Below are positions 25,873-33,725 of a stretch of DNA of 64,000 nt, piece after piece. Source of the stretch: Bryobacterales bacterium (lineage in GTDB: Bacteria > Acidobacteriota > Terriglobia > Bryobacterales > UBA6623); the NCBI GenBank assembly GCA_028819235.1, contig JAPPMC010000311.1:1-64000 (forward strand). The letters are read 5' to 3'. Under the pieces are notes generated by a model. It was not told the origin of the DNA. It did not search any database and worked only from the letters and a program-made list of their open reading frames with translations. Positions within the stretch are counted from its first letter, which is position 1. Each line of letters starts with the position of its first letter. The position numbers were made by a program, and so were the translations under genes.

Positions 25873-26898
25873 ATGCCGTCGAGCCAGCTGGGCCGGGCGG
25901 CGGTTGCTGCGTCATTCGCGTTGGCCACCTGCGGCTCCGTGGGGGATCCGCTGCCGCCGCTGGCGAACCTGCCGACGCCAATCTCCGACTTGGCGGCAAG
26001 GCAGGTCGGGGACGAGATCGTAGTCTCGTGGACCTGGCCGGTGACCACTACTGAGGGCACAGTTGCACGACGGCTGGGCGCCTTCACCCTGTGGGCAGTG
26101 GATGTGCCCGGCTTCGGCGATCCGCTGGCCCCTGACACGATCGACAGCTACCGCCGCGAGGCCCTGCGCGTGGAGCCGGCGCAGCTGGGCGGGCACGGGC
26201 CCGGCCGTCCAGTCAATGTCGGTTTGCCGCTGTCGGATTGGAAGCTCGGCCAAGAGACCGTGCTGGCAATGACCGCCTCGAATCGCTCCGGTCGGGACGC
26301 GGGCTACTCCAACCAGGTACGGCTCGACCCGCGGCCCCCTCCACAAGCCCCCGACTGGGCCGAAGTGGGCGTGCAGGCGAACGGAGTGGCGCTGGCCTGG
26401 CGCGCCGGCGACCATGCCGAAGAGCACGACTTGGAGCGCGCCCATGGAGAAGACGGGAGGTTCGAGCGCCTCGGAAGGCTGGCCGGCGGGTCCTTTCTGG
26501 ATCGGACGGCCGAGTGGGGGAACACGTACCGGTACCGGCTGCGAAGCCTCAGGGCCTCCCGCGCCGGTTGGATCGAGGGCGGCGTCTCGCGGATCGTCGA
26601 GGTCAACGTACTCGACACGTTTCCGCCGCCGGCCCCGAGCGGCCTTCGCGCCGTCCGGACTCCCACCTCGGTGGAACTGTCGTGGAGGGGCGGACCTGAC
26701 GATGAACCCGCGGCCTATCTGCTCTACCGCGACGGCGAGGCAGTCTCCCCGCCGCTGACGGGAACCACGGCCAGCACCGCTCCGGTCGCAGATCGGGCAG
26801 TGGAATTCTGGGTCACGGCCGTCGATGGGGCCGGCAATGAGAGCCCTCCCAGCGATCCGGTCACCGTGTGGCCGGGCGGCACTGGGCCGCTGGACTGA
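25873..26898 (+). CDS. lipoprotein with fibronectin type III-like domains
   Basis: This 341-residue predicted lipoprotein has a signal with lipobox LATC (Cys20). Two or three fibronectin type III-like modules are suggested by repeated VVSWTWP / VALAWR / VELSWRGG strands and NTYRYRLRS-type Tyr-rich strands. A final VTAVDGAGNESPPSDPVTV is a classic FN3 ending. Such modules serve protein or glycan binding at the cell surface. It follows hslU after 3 bp and so is likely co-transcribed, though the link to the protease is unclear. Confidence 0.75.
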   Translation: MPSSQLGRAAVAASFALATCGSVGDPLPPLANLPTPISDLAARQVGDEIVVSWTWPVTTTEGTVARRLGAFTLWAVDVPGFGDPLAPDTIDSYRREALRVEPAQLGGHGPGRPVNVGLPLSDWKLGQETVLAMTASNRSGRDAGYSNQVRLDPRPPPQAPDWAEVGVQANGVALAWRAGDHAEEHDLERAHGEDGRFERLGRLAGGSFLDRTAEWGNTYRYRLRSLRASRAGWIEGGVSRIVEVNVLDTFPPPAPSGLRAVRTPTSVELSWRGGPDDEPAAYLLYRDGEAVSPPLTGTTASTAPVADRAVEFWVTAVDGAGNESPPSDPVTVWPGGTGPLD

Positions 26899-26941
26899 AG
26901 AGTGTGGGCTGGAACGCTGGCCGACTGGGACGCGTGCCGCC

Positions 26942-28456
26942 TCAGTCCGCCGCGCCAAGATACGGGTTAAACGTATAGCGCAGCGAGAACGGCCCGGGCA
27001 GGGCCAGGTTGCGGGACACCGCGTAGGCGGGGTCTAACCCCCACTGGCCGGTCGCCAGGATCCCCTTCTTCCTGGTCTCGTTGTCGTGCCAGCCCCAGAA
27101 CGGCTTCGCCATGTTCTTCCCGTGGCGCATCCCCCGGAAGGCCCCCGCGATCCACTCCGCCGCGGCCGGCGGCCGACCGCCCGCCGGTTCGTACCGGTAG
27201 TAGGCGGCGAAGGCTCCGCCCGACCTTGATCGTGCTTCCTGCGAGCGCATCCACCAGTGGTCGTGAATCGACAACAGGTCGTAGCCGACGTTGCGGTCCG
27301 ATGGGTGCCTAGGCCGTTCCGCAAAGCCCTTGTAGACATAGGTCACGCCAGTCCCGCCGGTGAACTCGTCCTTTGCGGCGGAGTACCCCGAGTGCTGGCC
27401 TGTGCCGTACACGCCATGGCCCCCGGAATGCACGAACACCACCGGGTGGGAGCCCTTGGAAAACTCGACGTTGCCGTCCAGATTGTGGGCATTTCCCCGT
27501 ACGCGTGGGTCGGCTCGGTACGAGTAGACCTTGTTGTGCGCAAGAGTCTCCATGGCGACCGGGGACCCCATGTCGGTGCCGTCTCTGGCGATCGTCAAGA
27601 CTAGCCCCTCATTGTCGTTCTCGTGGCACGTCCCGGCTGCGCACTTGTCCGAGTAATCCCGAAGGTGGAAGAAGTTGTAGATGAGGAACCAATGGGTCTC
27701 CGTCGCGATCGCGGCGTAGTAGACGTAAGCCTGGGAGCTGGCATGTGCAAGATTCTCCCAGTTGTTATCTCCGCGCCAATCTCCGTCGGCGTCAAACCGG
27801 GCGAGATAGTCTGACTTCGGCTGGAACCAAGTCTCCTGTGCAACGAAAGGGGCATAGTGCTCGGCAAGGCCTCGGTATGGATCTCCATTCGCCGGCTGCG
27901 GCCCGAACTTGACCCGCTCCGGAATGGCCTGCGACATCGCATCGTCGGTAACCGTGATGCGGACCGTTGCCGAGACGCCCTCAATGGTGGCAGTCAGCAC
28001 GACTTCACCCGTGCGGTCCGGAGCGGTGAACAACACCGTGTCCTGCAGACCGGTATGCCGAGCGGCCATGGCCGCCATCCTGCGCTCCGACTCCGAGCCG
28101 GACCCGAGCAGGGCGCGCAATTCGGACGGTCCCTGCCGCCGGTATGGCTTCGACAGCCAGCCGGAGCGGGTGTCCCTCAGGTGGAACGTAGCCGGTCCCC
28201 TCTTTAGTGGGAGGCTCGCGGTGCCCGTCCGATCGGTGGACGAGGCGCCGAGAGCGGTCACGTGCACGACAACGCTCTCGAAGGGCCTGACTCGCGCATC
28301 AGCCGGGTCCGTGCGGATCTCGACACGACTTACGGGGCCGGGCACCTGTCCAAAGAGGCTCATCGCCAGAAGCAGCGGGAGCCTCCGGAAGTGGATCCGG
28401 GACGGATGCTGGAAAAGGCTCGCCGCTCTTCTGACGGATACCGCCGCCACAGCCAT
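26942..28456 (-). CDS. secreted protein, possibly Vps62/DUF946-like
   Basis: This 504-residue protein starts at ATG 28456, which gives a signal sequence. The N-terminal part (to about residue 175) has an invasin-like or Big-like beta domain (VVVHVTALG; ATIEGVSATVRITV). The remainder contains HYAPFVAQETWF, an Asp-rich FDADGDWRGDNNWEN stretch, FLIYNFFHLRDYS, CHENDNEGLVL and VVFVHSGGHGVYG. The H-E-x-D-x-E and S-G-x-H-x-x-Y elements recall the Vps62/DUF946 group, but the match is distant and made from memory of motifs. Function is unknown; acidic residues suggest metal binding. The open frame extends to 28717 without a credible signal. Confidence 0.6.
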   Translation of the reverse strand: MAVAAVSVRRAASLFQHPSRIHFRRLPLLLAMSLFGQVPGPVSRVEIRTDPADARVRPFESVVVHVTALGASSTDRTGTASLPLKRGPATFHLRDTRSGWLSKPYRRQGPSELRALLGSGSESERRMAAMAARHTGLQDTVLFTAPDRTGEVVLTATIEGVSATVRITVTDDAMSQAIPERVKFGPQPANGDPYRGLAEHYAPFVAQETWFQPKSDYLARFDADGDWRGDNNWENLAHASSQAYVYYAAIATETHWFLIYNFFHLRDYSDKCAAGTCHENDNEGLVLTIARDGTDMGSPVAMETLAHNKVYSYRADPRVRGNAHNLDGNVEFSKGSHPVVFVHSGGHGVYGTGQHSGYSAAKDEFTGGTGVTYVYKGFAERPRHPSDRNVGYDLLSIHDHWWMRSQEARSRSGGAFAAYYRYEPAGGRPPAAAEWIAGAFRGMRHGKNMAKPFWGWHDNETRKKGILATGQWGLDPAYAVSRNLALPGPFSLRYTFNPYLGAAD

Positions 28457-28861
28457 TCGAAACGGGCCGGCCGCTGATCGCGGCTTCTGGCCCTGGGCGG
28501 TCCGCCAGTCGCGCAAGCCACTCGCTTGGCGACAACTCGCCCGTGCCCCGCAGCCTACTCTAGCACCGGCCCTCAGGCTCCGAGTTCCCGACATCGGCGC
28601 CGGTCTAATCCCATTCGATCTCGGACTAGACCGGCCAAGGCAGGGGGATTGCTGCAGGGCCATTGTTGTGAACGGACCCGCCCCATCGGCGGACACCTTC
28701 GAAGCACGGTTGTGCATGGCCGGATGGGACCTTCACCGCGCGAGCGCAGGCTGTGTGACACGATGTCAGGATTGGCACCGCGCGGGAAGAATGGCCCTTC
28801 TGGGGAACGATGTCGGCCCTATGGAGGGGCACGACAGGTTGGTTGGCTGCCGTTGTCAGTT
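28457..28861 (+). other. 405-bp intergenic stretch before the truncated GH32 copy
   Basis: Nothing recognisable is seen. Open frames on both strands (for example a 89-codon one on -) show no family similarity. Homology with the intact GH32 locus begins only at 28862. Confidence 0.35.
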
Positions 28862-29325
28862 CTCGGGAACGACAGCACAGTTTTCCCAACGACACTCATG
28901 TAGGTGGATTCTGATGGCCTGTCGCTCGGCTGGAATAGCTGGTCTCAATACGATTCGGATGTTACAGCGCGAGCCCGACCGAGGCGAGTGGTGCATTCGC
29001 GGCTCGATAGCAAGACGCCTTAGGTTCGAGACGATCCTTCCACATGCGGGTGGCTCTCTGGCAGTCAAGTCCGTGACGGCGACGGTCGTGGGTGCGCTCG
29101 CGTTCAGCTCCCATCTGAGGGCGCAGCGTAAGCCGTCGTTCCATCCTCCGCCTCCCGCGAAGAAGGCGACCATCGAGGGGCAGAAGATCCCGGAGGATCG
29201 TTTCGGCATCGCCTACGACGATGTCTTCCATCACATGCACTACGATCAGCCACTCCGGCCACAGGTGCACTACACCCTGATCACGGGGAGATTGGTGACG
29301 CCACGGGATTGATTCTCCACAAGGG
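28862..29325 (+). pseudogene. truncated, frameshifted duplicate of the GH32 gene 5' end
   Basis: This 464-bp stretch matches 30484-30949, the leader and first about 135 codons of the intact GH32 gene. By-eye alignment of a 255-bp core gives roughly 95 % identity. The copy keeps the ATG (28914) and encodes the same RFGIAYDDVFHHMHYDQP segment. A single-base deletion (GGGAGATTGG for GGGCAGATTGG near 29290) shifts the frame just before the catalytic region. Translation then ends at TGA 29310-29312. Similarity stops abruptly at ACAAGGG, after which the sequence is unrelated. It is a dead fragment. Confidence 0.88.
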
Positions 29326-29449
29326 ACGCTGCCGCCACGAGGCGAGACGTTACACGCAGCGGGCGATGGTCCTGGCGCTAGCGCGTCTGCCTGACGCGAG
29401 TAGCGACGGCGCGGCCGGGCGGGAACGTGGCGACACTCTGGTAGTGCGT

Positions 29450-29899
29450 TCAGTGGGCCGTGCTTCGGCCCGCCCGCTGATGGACCACTTGGGGGAAATC
29501 GAGCGCGGGCGGAGTGATGATCTCGCATAACGGGCCCGCGGCACGGCTCAGTCTCTTGTCAAGGGTGAACAGCGGGCAATCGAGTTGCTCTGCAATCGCC
29601 ACATACCATGCGTCGTAGCTCGTTAGATTGCCACGTAACGCCCATATGCGCTCTGCGAACGGCATGAAAGGAAAGAGCAAGAACTTCAGTTGCAGCAGGT
29701 CGCGGAAGCTGCTCGTTGATTCCAGCTGGGAGATGTGACCCGCCAACTCCATGTGGCGCAGCAAGTTGCACGTCTCGGCCAATAGCAGTTCCGGGCCGGC
29801 TAACGATCTTGTGGAAAGAACAGACCTTGCCCAGAGCCCCTCCCGCTCGCGGTCAAGAAATCCGGCGACCACCACGGAGGCATCGATCACTGCCGTCAT
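29450..29899 (-). CDS. vapC: VapC-family PIN-domain toxin
   Basis: This 149-residue PIN-domain ribonuclease toxin carries the acidic metal-binding residues Asp6 (AVIDASVVV), Glu42 (LLLAETCNLL), Asp96 (TSYDAWYVA) and Asp114 (FTLDKRL). This is the standard pattern of VapC toxins that cleave tRNA or rRNA. The ATG overlaps the antitoxin stop by four bases. The pair lies on - between the truncated and intact copies of the GH32 gene. The symbol is used at family level. Confidence 0.9.
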   Translation of the reverse strand: MTAVIDASVVVAGFLDREREGLWARSVLSTRSLAGPELLLAETCNLLRHMELAGHISQLESTSSFRDLLQLKFLLFPFMPFAERIWALRGNLTSYDAWYVAIAEQLDCPLFTLDKRLSRAAGPLCEIITPPALDFPQVVHQRAGRSTAH

Positions 29900-30132
29900 T
29901 TCCTATCCCTGTCGCGGGCGCGCAGGATAGCCTTTGCCGAAATGCTCGTGCCCGACGCTTCCAATCGCTCCCGAATGCGTCGAATCACCTCCTCCTTGTC
30001 CGGCCGTTGCGACATCTTTTCCAGTTCGTCGCGGAGGAACCGTTGCATAGACTGACCTCGATACGCCGCTCTTGCCTTCAGTCGGTCACGAACCGTTTCG
30101 GGGACGTCTCTAATAGTGATCTGCACTGCCAT
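29896..30132 (-). CDS. vapB: FitA/VapB-type ribbon-helix-helix antitoxin
   Basis: This 78-residue antitoxin has an N-terminal ribbon-helix-helix DNA-binding segment (VQITIRDVPETVRDRLKAR, then a GQSMQRFLRDELEKM helix). The C-terminal charged part would block the PIN toxin. It resembles FitA-type antitoxins. It is the first gene of the vapBC pair, 4-base overlap with vapC. Two perfect CCATCAAT repeats (read on +) lie 13-29 bases upstream of its start and are the candidate autoregulatory operator. Confidence 0.88.
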   Translation of the reverse strand: MAVQITIRDVPETVRDRLKARAAYRGQSMQRFLRDELEKMSQRPDKEEVIRRIRERLEASGTSISAKAILRARDRDRK

Positions 30133-30144
30133 GGATTCAAGATA

Positions 30145-30161
30145 CCATCAATGCCATCAAT
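30145..30161 (-). promoter_or_regulatory. tandem 8-bp direct repeats upstream of vapB, candidate operator
   Basis: CCATCAAT occurs at 30145-30152 and again at 30154-30161, separated by one base (ATTGATGG twice on -). Ribbon-helix-helix antitoxins bind short repeated half-sites over their own promoter. Position and spacing of about one helical turn fit; binding itself is inferred. Confidence 0.5.
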
Positions 30162-30483
30162 TCGACAGCGCAGACACGTGCGAGCCAGCAGACCAATGGT
30201 CGGCCCGTCCCCGCAGAAGAAACCCCGAGCTCGGCCGCTCGCCAGCACGTTGGTGACGAGGCATCGCCCGCATGCGCAGCCAAAGAAATTCCGCTCAGGC
30301 ACTAGAGGTATTCGCCGTCCATCCTCATGAGCGGTTCGTGTTTCCGGGACTCGGCCAAATCCGCGACAAAGCGGGCTCCGCACAAACCAAGTCCATCCTT
30401 CCACCCGGAATGGAATCGTCCCCCGAGCGGCTCATCGGGGCTCTCCGGCCTCACGTCTAGACCGACACAATATGGTATGCGTG
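30162..30483 (+). other. 322-bp stretch between vapBC and the GH32 leader
   Basis: There is no supported intact gene. On - an open frame from 30502 to 30302 gives a 66-residue peptide ending SRKHEPLMRMDGEYL that reads like a protein C-terminus. It may be a remnant, but I could not assign it. Confidence 0.3.
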
Positions 30484-30536
30484 CTCGGGAACGACAGCAC
30501 AATCATCCCAACGACACTAATGAGAGGTACAGCCTA

Positions 30537-32258
30537 ATGAGCTGTCGCTTGGCTGGGACAGCAGGTCTCAATACCGTTCGGAGGTTGCAGCGCGAGCCCG
30601 ATTCAGTCGAGCGCTACACTCGCCTCTCAGCAATGAAGCGCCTCAAGTTCGAGACGATCCTTCTACATGCGGGTGGCTCCCTGGCAGTCAAGACCGCGAC
30701 GGCGACGGTCGTGGGTGCGCTCGCGTTCGGCTCCCATCTGATGGCGCAGCGTAAGCCGTCGTTCGAGCCTCCGCCTCCCGCGAAGAAGGCGGTCATCGAC
30801 GGGAAGAAGATCCCGGAGGATCGTTTCGGCATCGCCTACGACGATGTCTTCCATCACATGCACTACGATCAGCCTCTCCGGCCACAGGTGCACTACACCC
30901 CGGTCACCGGGCAGATTGGTGACGCCACGGGATTGATTCTCTACAAGGGCGTCTACCACCTGTTCTACATGTACGACGAGTGGTCCAGGAGGCGCAGGTT
31001 CAACAAGAGCTGGGGCCACGCCGTCAGCAACGATCTAGTCTTCTGGGAGCAGCAACCGCAGATCCTCAACACGCGCCTCGACAACGCGCCCGGAAGTGGA
31101 AGCGGAATCGTCGATTGGAACGACACGCTCGGGCTGCAGTCGGGTGTGGAGAAAACGCTGGTGGTCTTCTACACGGACTACGGTCGCGGGACTTCCATCG
31201 CGTTCAGCCGCGACGCGGGCAAGACCTGGATTCGCCACAAGGACAAGCCCGTAATCCCGAGGCACGAGACCAGGAACGATCGGGACGCGAAAGTGTTCTG
31301 GTACAAGCCGGACCAATCTTGGCGACTGATTCTCTACGAGACGCCAAACTTCACGTTTTACAAGTCGGACGACCTGCTGCACTGGGAACGGCTCAGCAGC
31401 GTAGACGGCTTTCACGAATGCCCTGATTTCCTCGAGATCCCGATCGACGGCGACCAGAAACACAAGAAGTGGGTGCTCATCGATGGCGACGGCTCCTATC
31501 GAATCGGCGATTCCGACGGCACGAGCTTCACATCATCCATGGAGAATGCCTACGCCAACCGGGGCGTGGCTCGCGACGCCTGGAATGGAGCGGACCGTGA
31601 GATCTACGCCACGCAGGCCTGGAGCCACTCGTACGAGGGCGACGGACCCTTCTATCAGATGGGCTTCATGTTCTTGCCGGACGGAGCGGATCACGATCGC
31701 ACCTGGAGCCAACAACAGATCTTCCCGGTCGAACTGACACTCAAGACGATCGCTGGCGATGTCCGCTTGTGTCGCAACCCGATCAACGCGATCAAGCAGC
31801 TGCGATACGACCCGCATCTCTGGACTGACCAAGAGATTCAGCCTGGAATGAACCCCCTCGCCACAGTGGACGGCGACGTGTTCGAAATCATCGCCGAGAT
31901 TGAGCCCGGTCAGGCAACGGAGGTCGGCTTTCGAATCAGGGGTGAGACCCTAACGTACTCCGCCACGGATGAGCGGTTGACCTTCATGGAATCCGACGCG
32001 TCCCTGGCCGCGGCGAATGGAACAGTCAAGCTCCGCATGATCGTGGACCGGGGCTCCGTCGAGGTCTACGCCAATCAAGGTGAAGTCACGTTCACGAAGC
32101 TCTTCTATCCAGAGCCGTCGAACATGAACCTCGAGATCTTCGCCAAGGGAGGAATGGCCAGAATCCGAGCGATGGAGGTCTATCGCCTCCAGTCAATCTG
32201 GTTGAAGCGCGAGCACGAGCTGGGGTACTTCAGATCCTCAACGAAAGGCAAGAGGTAA
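30537..32258 (+). CDS. GH32-family glycoside hydrolase (beta-fructosidase-like), exported
   Basis: This 573-residue protein has the GH32 five-bladed propeller catalytic set. The nucleophile Asp129 lies in GDATG (usually NDPNG), followed by LILYKGVYHLFYMYD and SWGHAVSNDLVFWE. The transition-state Arg249-Asp250 is in RDAK (usually RDPK), and acid/base Glu294 is in ECPDF. A C-terminal beta-sandwich follows (VEVYANQGEVTFT). GH32 enzymes cleave or transfer beta-fructosyl units. Both altered motifs keep the catalytic acids, so activity is plausible, perhaps with shifted specificity. ATG 30537 has GAGAGGT eight bases upstream and an equivalent ATG in the duplicate copy; ATG 30633 would give a shorter signal-like start. 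It leads an apparent operon with three sulfatases. Confidence 0.88.
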   Translation: MSCRLAGTAGLNTVRRLQREPDSVERYTRLSAMKRLKFETILLHAGGSLAVKTATATVVGALAFGSHLMAQRKPSFEPPPPAKKAVIDGKKIPEDRFGIAYDDVFHHMHYDQPLRPQVHYTPVTGQIGDATGLILYKGVYHLFYMYDEWSRRRRFNKSWGHAVSNDLVFWEQQPQILNTRLDNAPGSGSGIVDWNDTLGLQSGVEKTLVVFYTDYGRGTSIAFSRDAGKTWIRHKDKPVIPRHETRNDRDAKVFWYKPDQSWRLILYETPNFTFYKSDDLLHWERLSSVDGFHECPDFLEIPIDGDQKHKKWVLIDGDGSYRIGDSDGTSFTSSMENAYANRGVARDAWNGADREIYATQAWSHSYEGDGPFYQMGFMFLPDGADHDRTWSQQQIFPVELTLKTIAGDVRLCRNPINAIKQLRYDPHLWTDQEIQPGMNPLATVDGDVFEIIAEIEPGQATEVGFRIRGETLTYSATDERLTFMESDASLAAANGTVKLRMIVDRGSVEVYANQGEVTFTKLFYPEPSNMNLEIFAKGGMARIRAMEVYRLQSIWLKREHELGYFRSSTKGKR

Positions 32259-32266
32259 TCCCACCC

Positions 32267-33718
32267 ATGCTTGACCGCCGCCGGTTTCTCGAACTCTCTC
32301 TCCCCGTGCTCGCGTCCCAAGCGTGTTCGACGATGACCGAGCCTGCGGTGGAGCCCCCTCAGCCGAACGTGCTCTTCCTGGGCGTCGACGACCTCAACAC
32401 GTGGCTCGGCTGCATGGGAAGCAACCCCCAGTCGAGGACTCCCAACATTGATCGCCTTGCCACCCGCTCGGTCGTGTTTCACAATGCGCACTGCCAAGCG
32501 CCGATTTGCGGACCGTCGCGCGCGAGCCTGATGTCCGGCTATCTGCCGTCCACCACGGGAATCTACGGTCAGATCCAAGACAAGGACCTACGAACGGCTT
32601 CACCCGAAACCGGCGCGACGCCATTCCTTCCGGAGTGGTTTGGTCAGAATGGCTACCACACAATGGCCGTCGGCAAGCTCTTCCACCAGCACGCCCCGGA
32701 AGGCGCTTTCGTCGAGTCGGGCGGCCGCGTTGCCGGCTTCGGCCCTCGACCGCCGCAACGCATGCAGTGGGATCGTAGGGGGACCAGCACGGACTGGGGC
32801 CCATTCCCGGAGACCGACGAGGAGATGCCGGACTTTCGTACGGCGGAGTGGGCGGTGGAACGGCTCCAGCGCGAATACGACAAGCCGTTCTTCCTCGGTG
32901 CTGGATTTCTGCGCCCGCATGTCCCCTGGCATGTGCCGAAGAAGTGGTTCGACATGTTCCCTCCAGACACACTACGGATGCCTCCCTACCAACCCGGCGA
33001 TCAGGACGACGTGCCGGAGATCTCTCGTCGGCTCCATGCGTTGCCGATGATGCCGACCGCAGACTGGGCGATTGAGTCGGGACAGTGGAAGGCTATCGTC
33101 CAAGCGTACCTGGCGTGCGTCGCCTTCGTGGATGCGCAGATCGGCAAGGTACTCGACGCGCTCGCTGCGAGCCCCCACGCCGACAGCACCTACGTTGTGC
33201 TGTGGGGCGACCACGGCTACCACATCGGCGAAAAGAACCGCTTCGCCAAACACTCCCTATGGGAGGAGGCGACAAGGACGCCCTTGTTGATCGCCGGTCC
33301 AGGCATCGCGCCCGGAGTGACTCGGAAGCCTGCCGGACTGATCGATCTCTACCCTACGCTGCTGGACCTGTGCTGCCTTCCCATGAATCCATCCAACGAA
33401 GGCCATAGCCTGCGTCCCGTCCTGAACGATCCGGCAGCGGCAGATTGGCCGCATGTCGCCCTGACGACCTACGGCCGCAACAACCATGGTGTCCGCGATG
33501 AGCGCCACCGCTACATCCGCTATGAGGACGGGGCCGAAGAACTCTACGACCACGAAGACGACATCCACGAGTGGAACAACATCGCCGGCAACCCGACCCA
33601 TAAGGAAATAAGAGATCGTTTGGCCGCTCATCTGCCCGAGGTCAACGCTCGATGGTCGGAGAAATCGGTCTACGACTACAACCAGTATTTGACGGAGCAC
33701 AGAAAGCGGAACCTGTGA
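32267..33718 (+). CDS. sulfatase (iduronate-2-sulfatase-like), exported
   Basis: This 483-residue formylglycine sulfatase starts with DRRRFLELS, a Tat-like signal, leading to a QAC lipobox (Cys20). The metal site begins VLFLGVDDLN (Asp41-Asp42). The signature is CGPSR at residues 81-85, where Cys81 is the formylglycine precursor. DHGYHIGEKNRFAKHSLWEE provides later ligands. The C-terminus has the YDHEDDIHEWNNIAG block of iduronate-sulfatase-like enzymes. It begins 8 bp after the GH32 stop, so the two are almost surely co-transcribed and act on the same sulfated glycan. Confidence 0.92.
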   Translation: MLDRRRFLELSLPVLASQACSTMTEPAVEPPQPNVLFLGVDDLNTWLGCMGSNPQSRTPNIDRLATRSVVFHNAHCQAPICGPSRASLMSGYLPSTTGIYGQIQDKDLRTASPETGATPFLPEWFGQNGYHTMAVGKLFHQHAPEGAFVESGGRVAGFGPRPPQRMQWDRRGTSTDWGPFPETDEEMPDFRTAEWAVERLQREYDKPFFLGAGFLRPHVPWHVPKKWFDMFPPDTLRMPPYQPGDQDDVPEISRRLHALPMMPTADWAIESGQWKAIVQAYLACVAFVDAQIGKVLDALAASPHADSTYVVLWGDHGYHIGEKNRFAKHSLWEEATRTPLLIAGPGIAPGVTRKPAGLIDLYPTLLDLCCLPMNPSNEGHSLRPVLNDPAAADWPHVALTTYGRNNHGVRDERHRYIRYEDGAEELYDHEDDIHEWNNIAGNPTHKEIRDRLAAHLPEVNARWSEKSVYDYNQYLTEHRKRNL

Positions 33719-33725
33719 GCGTGTC

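Noticed and set aside
27909..28913. First part of a 467-codon open frame on +
   Set aside because: It runs antisense through the secreted protein at 26942-28456 and then by chance joins the truncated GH32 copy. Only the part from 28914 has homology.
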